Positions 21,001-29,000 of a stretch of DNA of 64,000 nt are shown here, one piece after another. The stretch is from Branchiostoma floridae. Its lineage: Eukaryota > Chordata > Leptocardii > Amphioxiformes > Branchiostomatidae. The notes beneath the pieces were generated by a model that did no database searches, was not told the origin of the DNA, and saw only the letters and a list, made by a program, of their open reading frames with translations. Position numbers and translations under genes: made by a program. The stretch's first letter is position 1; every line of letters begins with the position of its first letter. The stretch is from NCBI RefSeq assembly GCF_000003815.2, contig NC_049985.1, forward strand, positions 9,128,885-9,192,884, read 5' to 3'.

Positions 21001-23124
21001 CACGGAAGGAGAAATTTGCCTCGATGATGCCCAAATTTCTGTCTTTCAGAGCAAACAGAAGGTGCACATACAGTGCCTCACGCTCTGACATGATGTCGAA
21101 CCCCGGTTTGGGAGTTGAGTACAAATTCAACATCGCCTGAGAATTTGCCGGGGATGAGGAGTTCGGTCCGATAGGGATTCCAGCTGCAGATTCTCTAAAG
21201 TGTGGCATGTGGAAAATCTTCAAGTCCTTCTGGAGATTGTCTGATTCTGGGAATCCTTCCAACATACAGCTGAGAGCGACGGTGACTCCTTGGAGAAAGA
21301 AGTTGACCCTCTGCTTCTGACCCATGGGAATGATGCTATACTTTCCAGAGGTCCCTGAAGTTGTGCCAAACACTATGGGTTTGAAGGCAGTCAGGACCAT
21401 TTCTTCTCCTGCAATCATTCGGTCTACATACTCTCGATAGTGCTCATACCTGCAAAACATACATGTTTAACAGGAAGGTAAGTTTCTAAAATCATGTTGT
21501 GACAGTTTGAACATGTCCAAACAACTAGGAACAGTGGCATAGTAAAGCTGAGACAGTAAATGCTAAATGAGCCTTTCTTGCCTAGAATATCAATACAGTG
21601 GAAGCCGCTTAATTGCACACCCAATTTGCCAGCGAATTTCGTGCAATTATCCGGCGTGTGCGATAATGCGGAGTTGGTCATTTGGACCGCATCACCATGG
21701 GCGAGAGGTGGTATGGGAGGTAGTACAACGCACCGTTTATTTACGTGTTACAGTAGTACTGTACCTGTTGCGCTCCGGACGTTATATATACATGTCTTCA
21801 AAACATCGTACTGTAATGCACTTGAAATCGAAGCTAAAAGTAAGTTACTGTATACGACTATACGTCAAGTAGCTTCCAGATCACGAAACTAAAGCACTGC
21901 ACCGCCGAAGGCCGTCTGTAGTCGCTGTGTGGTTTCCAACTGGCTGCCAAGAAGTATTTCCCCGCGATCCTAATTATGTTATTAGACAATGGACAGATAG
22001 AGAACATTTGTTATTGAGTATGTCATAGCAAATTCTCTGCCAAATCGTAATGCCGGCTTTGACGACCTTTAGCGGGCGGGCGTCTCTTCATGGTGCCGAC
22101 CCGACAATATCGCTTTCTTTTGATCCCAATAACAATTTCATACATGTTGTCAGTATAGCGACTTCACAAAGGCCATTATCGGTTTATTTGTACCGTGTCT
22201 GACGATTTTTAGCACGCATTTTCAGTCAATTTGTCGACGATGTTTGACAAATTTTTGTGCAATTATCCGGCGTTGGGGTTTTTGTGTCGTGCAGATAAGC
22301 GAAGTCACTAACAATGGAGTGAATGGGAAACGGTTTGGGATTTGGGGATTCCGTGCAATTACCCGAAGTGTGCATTTATCCGAGGTGCGATTAAGTGGCT
22401 ACCACTGTATTACATGTTGTTGCTGTAATTGTTATCAAAACTTACCAGAAATCATCTTGAGGTATTTCTATTTTCAAAACAACTCTTCTAAGTTCTACAA
22501 TACTTTTATTTTAAAAAAATATCCAACACTCCTAAATCAATCTAAAAGACCCAGTTCTTTCCCTACCTTGTGAGAGGATGTGAGCTTCGGTAGTCTTCCC
22601 GTGACGTGACGTCTGCAAACCTGTAGGTCCTGCCGTACTCTGTGTCAGCATGTTCCCTCAGCCTCTGCAGCAGGACCTCCTCCTGCACTGCTGCTGCATT
22701 CTCACAGTCACGCTCAAGTTTTCTCCTCATATGCCTACAGGACAAACCAATTTTCCCATATTGTTGGTGGTCCTGTAGATTATTGTGCTACAAGACCTGC
22801 TAGCGGCATGTATAGACCACAATCTTCCAGGTGACTCCTAAATTTTCATCTGGACAATTTATCACTTCTTCCATAGCAAACTAATGCAAAAACTCAATAA
22901 CTTCAATAGTGTAGCTGTCAAACAACAAACAAATATTGACAAACCAACAGGCGAAAACATGCGAGTTTAAAGTACCACAAGCAAATAAGAAGGACCTACC
23001 TGCCCACGATACTGAAGACCCTGTAGCTCATGTACTGGTCCAGTAGTGACCTGTTTGTGTGAGTGTTGGACTTTCTCTTCTTGGCGATATCCCAGACGAC
23101 ATACGCCGCTCCTGTACACAGCAT
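17966..23124 (-). CDS. GHDC: GH3 domain-containing protein, GHDC-like, nine exons
   Basis: GH3 proteins belong to the adenylate-forming superfamily; plant members join amino acids to acyl hormones, while the animal member GHDC has no settled substrate. Minus-strand exons are 23124-23000, 22734-22567, 21449-20677, 20540-20401, 20253-20132, 20016-19871, 19351-19266, 18687-18594 and 18093-17966. All splice sites are GT-AG, phases agree, and the sum is 1782 bases (593 residues and stop). The nucleotide-binding motif TSGTSGK is near residue 130, YGATEG near 352 and YRYRFGDVV near 420. The N terminus has a short hydrophobic stretch (AYVVWDIA) before a basic KKRK, perhaps a signal anchor. The start is the first ATG in the exon; an acceptor-like AG just upstream (exon start 23135) could mean another exon precedes it. 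Confidence 0.9.
18198..18415 (-). mobile_element. 5'-truncated LINE 3' end with target-site duplication
   Basis: On the minus strand the frame encodes GRPRRTWTSDLKEWSG and LAEDRQRWKTYVD then a stop. This is the usual C-terminal end of a non-LTR reverse transcriptase (R-x-R-W-x-D-x-x-x-W-x-G, then A-x-D-R-x-x-W). A GTGAGG repeat tail follows. An exact GTCAAGGACT sits at both 18198-18207 and 18406-18415, a 10-bp target-site duplication. It lies in the last GHDC intron. Confidence 0.8.
18594..18687 (-). CDS. GHDC: GHDC exon 8
   Basis: Acceptor TTTTTTCCAG, donor GTGAGA. Encodes LEDCLRKTAYMYDRCRTQGS then IGPLVVHLMPEG, typical of the GH3 C-terminal domain. Confidence 0.87.
19266..19351 (-). CDS. 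GHDC: GHDC exon 7
   Basis: Acceptor GTACTACAG, donor CAG|GTAACA. Encodes ANPLPYYVVFLELQ, a strand of the C-terminal domain. Confidence 0.87.
19871..20016 (-). CDS. GHDC: GHDC exon 6
   Basis: Acceptor TTTTTTTCAG, donor GTACTA. Encodes QGQMLNVRGEKTSEDMFYQA, the hinge after the core domain, and VDYCCAESVLVPEG. Confidence 0.88.
20132..20253 (-). CDS. GHDC: GHDC exon 5 with third adenylation motif
   Basis: Acceptor TTTTGCAG, donor GTGAGT. Encodes YELVITNAGGLYRYRFGDVV, the most recognisable GH3 signature; the Asp of FGDVV is the residue expected to contact ribose in this fold. Confidence 0.92.
20401..20540 (-). CDS. GHDC: GHDC exon 4
   Basis: Acceptor TTCTTTAG, donor CAG|GTGGGC. Encodes LVGVNIWPKDEDRHYILCP and WLEQAQ, the stretch linking the YGATEG and YRFGDV motifs. 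Confidence 0.88.
20677..21449 (-). CDS. GHDC: GHDC core catalytic exon
   Basis: Acceptor TTTTGCAG, donor GTAAGG; 773 bases. It holds YEHYREYVDRMIAGE, the ATP-binding FGTTSGTSGKYSIIP, and at its end YSPIYGATEG, the second adenylate-forming motif. Both motifs look intact. Confidence 0.92.
21594..22409. mobile_element. Tc1/mariner (pogo/Tigger-like) non-autonomous element
   Basis: The ends are inverted: CAGTGGAAGCCGCTTAAT at 21596 and, on the other strand from 22407, CAGTGGTAGCCACTTAAT. A TA dinucleotide flanks each side. Further GTGCAATTATCCG-type words occur inside both ends. About 812 bp with no transposase frame, within the GHDC intron between exons 2 and 3. The CAGTG..GCTTAA end and TA target suit pogo/Tigger relatives. 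Confidence 0.75.
22567..22734 (-). CDS. GHDC: GHDC exon 2
   Basis: Acceptor CCTGTAG, donor GTAGGG. Encodes a charged helical region (MRRKLERDCENAAAVQEE) then TEYGRTYRFADVTSREDYR, the early GH3 segment in which a Tyr-Gly precedes the catalytic domain. Confidence 0.85.
23000..23124 (-). CDS. GHDC: GHDC first coding exon
   Basis: Hydrophobic start, then KKRKSNTHTN and LLDQYMSYRVFSIVG, ending CAG|GTAGGT in phase 2. The ATG choice is uncertain because the frame stays open a little upstream and an acceptor-like GATAG|GTGGGG occurs at 23136-23135. Confidence 0.65.
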
Positions 23125-24076
23125 CACTGCCCCACCTATCACGTCAAAGACAATATTAAGTTAAACACACTGGAAACACTTTCAAACTTCATCACCTCGT
23201 TGTGTCAGAGTACGGTCTGGTGTAGCCGTGACTCCTTGAGCTAATATCTCACGTCTACTGCGTCGTCTCACTGCCAGGTCTGGTGGTTTGTGATCTTTGG
23301 TTCACAGGGTCAAAGGAATGAATCCCCAGCTGCCATCTGGATTTCAAACCACAATAAGCAAGAAATTCATGTCCATCAGGGCTCGATAAACTTGAATAAA
23401 AGCCCGCTCACACGGCAGCCACGCCACGCCACGCCCCCCTCCCTCACCGCACCGTCTCCCACGTTTTCTCGACTGGCCGGCCCATCACCCATATACAGAA
23501 CACAACTAACCTGTAAGTATTTTCCTCCCAAGGCCCATGTTGCCAGATCAGAAAGGTTCACCGGTTATCAACCTAGAACACTTATATAATGTTGATGTCT
23601 ACATTATCTAACCACCGACACCCAACACGGAAGTCCCGCCAAATCGCAAGGTACAAACAGATTTTCATTGTTACACGCAGATTCTAAATTGCTGTATCTC
23701 ACAAAATATGTTATTCTTTGATTAATCATAAGGTGTCTAAAATTTTGATATACATTTATTTATTCTAATATCTTTGCTGTAAAGTTCTTTGTAAAGTTCT
23801 ATCATATTGTATTGCATTTCAAAACGCCTATTCGTTTTGTAATGCTGAGAGGAGAACATGCGACCACATATTTGCCGATTGACCTGTGACCTGCAAACAG
23901 CTGATTGTGCGGACCCGAAAGACGAAGATTTTGAAACCACCAGGTCTGTCTTCAAGTTGATCAGAACAAGCAGTCAATGTACTTTCTCTCCGGTAATGAA
24001 CAAGTTCATGAATCTTCATTCACAGATAGAAACTGAGCCATTGATGGCATCAATTTTAAAGAATGCTGGTTTGTTA

Positions 24077-24147
24077 GGATGATCAAGGAGGTTAAAGAAA
24101 GAGTGATTCTTTAACCTCCTTGGGATGATCAACCTCCTTGGGATGAT
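24077..24147. mobile_element. Micro-hairpin insertion 1 (39 bp) with 7-bp flanking repeats
   Basis: Element 24084-24122 has perfect 16-bp arms (CAAGGAGGTTAAAGAA and its complement) around a 7-base loop. GGATGAT flanks it on both sides (24077-24083, 24123-24129). A partial repeat, CAACCTCCTTG, and a third GGATGAT follow at 24130-24147. Copy B shows the empty site. Confidence 0.75.
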
Positions 24148-24270
24148 CGATCCTGAATCAGAGTATTTCTAAACTGCTATGTGGGATGTGTTTGTCCTGC
24201 CCTAGTCCGTCTGGTTTTCTTCAGGCACGACAAGAGTGATGATTAGAATTTGGGCAATGACAGGCTGTCA

Positions 24271-24370
24271 NNNNNNNNNNNNNNNNNNNNNNNNNNNNNN
24301 NNNNNNNNNNNNNNNNNNNNNNNNNNNNNNNNNNNNNNNNNNNNNNNNNNNNNNNNNNNNNNNNNNNNNN
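24271..24370. other. Assembly gap (100 N)
   Basis: Exactly 100 Ns inside copy A of the local duplication. From copy B, about 30 bases would be expected here. Confidence 0.95.
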
Positions 24371-24425
24371 ACCATTTGACACATTTCAAAAGAACATACA
24401 GTGTTTGACAAGATTTCGTTCAGAA

Positions 24426-24476
24426 GTGTGACCAAGGAGGTTAAAAATCACTTTTTTTTAACCTCCTTGGTGTGAC
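24426..24476. mobile_element. Micro-hairpin insertion 2 (37 bp) with 7-bp flanking repeats
   Basis: Element 24433-24469 has arms CAAGGAGGTTAAAAA and complement, with ATCACT near the loop, the reverse complement of the AGTGAT in insertion 1. GTGTGAC flanks it at 24426-24432 and 24470-24476. Confidence 0.75.
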
Positions 24477-24734
24477 CAAATCAGGTGGCCAAAACTAATG
24501 TGTAAAACAATACTACTAACTAGAGTAGATCTATGCTCCGATCCGTTGAAATGATGGGGTAAAGTTACCTCAGACCTGGCTGCTGAGCTGAGCAAACCGC
24601 AAAACTGATGCCAGAGTGTAAATAAAAAAGTTTGGTAAAAAAAAGTTGAATTCTGGTCAGGAAGGTGGAACAAATGTACGAACACAAACAAGTTAGCAAT
24701 GAATTTCATGAGTATGCATTGCTGTAAATTAGTG

Positions 24735-25053
24735 TAATGAACAAATGCATGAATCTTCATTCACAGATAGAAATGGAGCCATTTGATGGCATCAATTTTA
24801 ATTTAGAGAATGCTGGCTAGGATGATCCTGAATCAGAGTATTTCTTAACTGCTTTGTGGGATGTTTGTCCTGCCCTAGTCCTGTCTAATTGAACTAATTG
24901 AAGAATTTCTGGTTTTCTTCAGGCACGACAAGAGTGATGATTAAAAGTTGGCAAATGACAGGCTGCCATGTTAGAGGACACATGACAGAAACAAGAACAT
25001 GCCATTTGATAGCATTTCAAAAGAACATACAGTGTCTGGCAAGATTTCATTCA
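24735..25053 (+). repeat. Copy B of the local duplication
   Basis: Counterpart of 23993-24422, ending just before the FPGT first exon. At 24820-24826 it keeps the single GGATGAT target that is duplicated around the hairpin insertion in copy A. Confidence 0.8.
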
Positions 25054-25117
25054 AATTCAAGCAGAGACCAGAACAGCATTGAGGTTTGTGGTGTACTCTC
25101 TTCAAAGCTCAACTGAC

Positions 25118-25181
25118 ATGGATGCCAACAAAGTTGCTGATTCTACCAGAGAGAGGCTGCAAAGGCTGGAAGAGCTTCGGG
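25118..25181 (+). CDS. FPGT: FPGT first coding exon
   Basis: ATG at 25118; encodes STRERLQRLEELRG, ends before GTAAGA in phase 1. The frame stays open upstream without another convincing start. A hAT-like element begins 25 bases after the donor. Confidence 0.75.
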
Positions 25182-28100
25182 GTAAGACTAAGGATGTTTT
25201 AGTGTCAGGGCTAAAATACTGGGTGGTTGCGAACCCAGGTGCACCCAAAATTGTAGCTGTGCACCAAATTTTTTTTCTGTGGGTGCACCGGTGCATAGGC
25301 TGTATGTATAAAGATGTCAGTATACTTAGTAAAGACCATATTCTTGACATCTATGTGTTAGAAGATAATAAAATGTCTGTCGTAGTACTTGTTAAGAATT
25401 TGAAGTTGGAATTTGTGTTCATCAATATTTTCAATGCTCCAAAACTGTGTGCGTACTAAGCCAACATCGAATGCCACCCAACTGACTTCTGGGTTCCACA
25501 GGTAACTCTGGACATGAGAACACTGACTGTCATGTGTTCATAACATGACATCATTTGTTTCAGGTGTTTTTCGGTACTTCCTGCGATAACTGCTGGGACA
25601 AGAACATATTAGATTCGTGCATTTTCTTAACCTCGCTGATCTCCGTGACCACATCGTCACAATCTCTGGGTTGGCAAAATTTGGCATTACAATTCCTGGA
25701 TGTCAGAAACAGCACAAAAATGTCAAAGCAAGAATACCTGTTCCAATTTCTGAAGAGCTTCGTTCAAATTACTTATCTAGTAGTTTTGCAATTAACTTAT
25801 TCTGATATTCTTCTTTATTTTATGTGGTGCACCCAAAATATTTTTGGTGCACCCAATTTGGTGCACCTAGACAATTGGGTGCACCTAGACAATTGGGTGC
25901 ACCAGTGCACCTAATCAAAAAATTTAATTTTGAGCCCTGAGTACATGTATATAAAATCTAGCAACTACACTGTCTGAACACCTTAGTAGGGTACAAACAG
26001 TTGATAGTGCATGACCGACTTATATTTGTATGATAAATTAGGCCACAGTTCAACAAAAATGCAGAATGTTTCCAAAGGGAAAAAATATGGATATATAAGA
26101 TATAAGTCTAAAAAGAAAATAGGAAGAAATAAGAAGAACAGTATGTTTTCCTTTCAAAACAAAATAATATACACGTTCNNNNNNNNNNNNNNNNNNNNNN
26201 NNNNNNNNNNNNNNNNNNNNNNNNNNNNNNNNNNNNNNNNNNNNNNNNNNNNNNNNNNNNNNNNNNNNNNNNNNNNNNTGCAGATCGGTTTGTGTCTAGG
26301 CCAAGTTCTACCTTTCTCATTCATTCATTTAGGCCAAGTTGATTGATTATATTGATGACAAAGTTTTGAACCATGCTGTAAATTATACAAAGCAACTGCA
26401 AAATGAGCAAAGATATGCCGTAGATTTTTTATTCATATGCTTGCATCAGTTTTAGGGTCCTCCATATAATCAAATCAACATGGCCTAATGGAGAGAGACA
26501 ATTTATACTCTTTAAATGTTAGGTATGATCCTGGCCTCTGCTGCTTGTGTACCTGCAGTTTTACTTCCAACTGCTAGAGGCACTTTTGACATACAATAGA
26601 TTACATATACGTTGAATCAAGGAGGTTAAGATTTTTAACCTCCTTGGTTGAATCAACAGGTTAGACAGCATACTGCTGTTTTAGGCAAAAGAAGGGAGCA
26701 AGAAAAAGGGAAAATGTAGATATGAGAATCTGCAATCATTTCAACTTATGGAAGTCTACAAAACAACAACAAAAATGGATGATCTGAATGACCATGTATT
26801 TAATTGTTGTGTGACAATTCAAGATGGTAAATGATGATGACATTTTTCATAATTCCATCCATTGTTAGTTCCTAAACATCAGTAGGTAGAATTAAACAAA
26901 ACATTGAATTATTACATAGAAATATGGTACAGTATGTTTCCACTTCCAATTTTTATTGTGGATGGTGTGTTTTAGTTTTTATCAAGTAGTCCCACTCCCA
27001 CCATGCAGGATGTGGTGGTTCGACCATGGAGGTGCTGTATCAGCTCAGGCAGCAGTATGGCAAGGAGCTGGACAACTGGAAGGTCCTACTGATCCATGCA
27101 GGGGGGTACAGCCAGCGGTTACCAAGTGCCAGTGTCTTGGGTATGAGGGATCCGATATGTTGCATTATGTTACTTCATATACATACACAAAATAAAGCGC
27201 TTACCAACAAGCTTTCGACCTATGACATAGGCTTTGGGTCATTTCAACATGAAAAGGATCAGAGGACTGATTGAAAGCTTGTTGATAAGCGCTTTATTTT
27301 GTGTACGGATATAAAGTTAAGAATTTTAACATAATGTTGATTACTGCCACAGATGAACTTACTTTTTAGATTATGTTTCATCATTTATGTAGGAACTTAC
27401 CTATAAGGCTATGCAAAGAGGAATGAATAACTAGCACCTCTTTTGTTATCAAATAAACAAATGTAGATGAAGTTAATCATTGTTATTCATTATAATCAAG
27501 TGTCATTGAATCTAAAATAAAATATTTCATTCTATTCACCTTGCAGGCAAAGTCTTCCTGGCCACCCCTGTAGGCAGCCCCATGTGGCAGATGCTGGAGC
27601 TGAAGTTGGCCTTGTACATGGACTTCCCACAACGCATGAAGCCTGGCGTCTTCCTCTGCTCCTCCGACACAGTGGAGACCTTTGAGTGCCCGCCACGTGC
27701 AAACTGGTTCTTCACCCAGGATGGTTTCACCGCCCTGGCCCACCCCTCCCCTGTAAGTATTGGTACAGGCCATGGTGTATTCATTCTGGACCAATCAGAT
27801 AGTGTAGATGGGGTTCCCCATGATAGTGTGGAGATGAGGGAGTGTGTACAGTTCATCCATAAACCTACTGTAGAAGAGATGCATGCTAAAGGTGCTGTCC
27901 TACCTCAAGAAGCTTCAACAGTCTTCCTACAAAATACAAACAATGCAGAGCCCCTTGTGTATACAGACAGTGCTTTCTACTTTGATCACCAAACCGGGAA
28001 CAAGCTGCTGGACTTCTACAAAAAGAACAAACCACTGAATTGCGAGCTGGAGGCCTATGGAGACTTTCTGAGACCTCTTGGGCCCAATGCCACAGACGAG

Positions 28101-29000
28101 TACGTGAACATCGCTGCAAATGTTTGCGAGGCCACCTCAGAGCTGGCACCCACAAAGACAAAACTGTTCAAACTGCTGAAGGGGTTGCCACTACATGTTG
28201 TACTCCTGAACAATTCACGGTTCTACCACCTTGGCACCACTGCAGAATATCTGGACCATCTCTGCTGTAACACATCATTCCAGTCTGAACTGGGACTGTC
28301 TCCTAAAGTCTTCACTGCCATTTTTGACAAGGAAAACAAGGCATCAGAAGCATTACATCAACTGCCAAAACTGTCACAAGTTCAGGATGAAGTCTGTTTG
28401 ATGCACAGTGTTGTCTCCTCAGATGCCACAATCGGTAGGAGATCAGTTGTTGAGTACGGCGACATTGGCAAAGATGTGAATGTTGGAGCAAACTGCATCA
28501 TCAGTAATTGTGTGTTGGAAGCAAAAATTGCTACAAGGTGTATTGTGCCAGACTATACCTTCATGCACACTGTAGCTGTGGTAGAGAAAGAGACTAAACT
28601 TCTGAGATATGTGACTATCGTCTTTGACATCAGAGATGACATGAAGAAGAGTGTAGCTCCAAATGATGCTGGGAAGCTCAGGTACTATGGGATGTCACTA
28701 GACGATGTTGCCAAGTGTCTTCAGAAACCAACACCACAGCAACTGTTTCCTAGCAACGCCCAATCATGCAGCCTTTGGAATGGCAAATTGTTCCCACTGT
28801 CAGATGACATGACCACTTCAGCATCTGTTGCCATGGAGATGGTGAGAGCATTGCATGCTGGGAAGAAGTGCCCTGTGAGTGGTGACATCACCAGGGTCTC
28901 TGTGGCTAATGTGATGAGTGAAAGGAGTACAGCAGGAATGCTTCAGTTCAGAGATGAACTCTTTGATAAAATCAGTGCTGCCTTCAACTTAAAGAAGTGA
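25118..29000 (+). CDS. FPGT: Fucose-1-phosphate guanylyltransferase
   Basis: FPGT makes GDP-L-fucose from fucose-1-phosphate and GTP in the cytosolic fucose salvage pathway. Exons seen are 25118-25181, 27009-27140 and 27547-29000, stop TGA at 28998; phases join cleanly. The first exon (MDANKVADSTRERLQRLEEL) matches the family N terminus, and the second holds GCGGSTM and the nucleotidyl-transfer loop GGYSQRLPSASVLGK, completed in the third. The long exon contains ALAHPS, VYTDSAFYFDH, CELEAYGDFLRPLG, NNSRFYHLGTTAEYL and the hexapeptide-like VVEYGDIGKDVNVGANCIIS. About 549 residues are seen. The vertebrate protein has roughly 50 more between the first two exons seen here, so one exon is missing, perhaps in the gap at 26179-26278. 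The gene is head-to-head with GHDC. Confidence 0.92.
25206..25939. mobile_element. hAT-like non-autonomous element in FPGT intron 1
   Basis: The ends are CAGGGCTAAAAT (25206) and ATTTTGAGCCCTG (to 25939), matching the hAT-type CAGGGCT terminus. GGTGCACC palindromes cluster near both ends: at about 25239, 25259 and 25282 on the left and five or more at 25828-25912 on the right, as expected of sub-terminal transposase-binding repeats. No convincing 8-bp target duplication is seen. The internal frame at 25617-25802 has no domain I recognise. Confidence 0.55.
26179..26278. other. Assembly gap (100 N)
   Basis: Lies in the interval where an FPGT exon of about 150 bases is expected but not found. 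Confidence 0.95.
26611..26653. mobile_element. Micro-hairpin insertion 3 (29 bp) with 7-bp flanking repeats
   Basis: Element 26618-26646 has arms CAAGGAGGTTAA and complement around GATTT. GTTGAAT flanks it at 26611-26617 and 26647-26653. It looks like an internally shortened member of the same family. Confidence 0.75.
27009..27140 (+). CDS. FPGT: FPGT exon with nucleotidyltransferase loop
   Basis: Acceptor CCATGCAG, donor GTATGA. Encodes GCGGSTMEVLYQLRQQYG and LLIHAGGYSQRLPSASVLG, the GTP-binding loop region. Confidence 0.92.
27184..27305. mobile_element. MITE-like inverted repeat in FPGT intron
   Basis: Two 33-base arms, beginning TACACAAAATAAAGCGCTTA on each strand, differ at one position and enclose about 56 bases. 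It lies 43 bases after a donor site. Confidence 0.75.
27547..29000 (+). CDS. FPGT: FPGT long 3' exon
   Basis: Acceptor CACCTTGCAG; 484 codons including TGA. Encodes most of the fucokinase/pyrophosphorylase domain and the C-terminal beta-helix region, with no interruption. Confidence 0.95.

Larger units (their letters stand above)
23993..24422 (+). repeat. Copy A of a local duplication upstream of FPGT
   Basis: Sequence from TAATGAACAAGTTCATG onward recurs with small changes at 24735-25053. Shared words include GAATCTTCATTCACAGATAG and CAGGCACGACAAGAGTGATG. Copy A holds a 100-N gap and a hairpin insertion that copy B lacks. It could be a true duplication or two haplotypes placed side by side. 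Confidence 0.8.

Noticed and set aside
25617-25802. Frame inside the hAT-like element as the missing FPGT exon
   Set aside because: Sequence does not resemble the FPGT N-terminal region and lies inside the transposon bounds.
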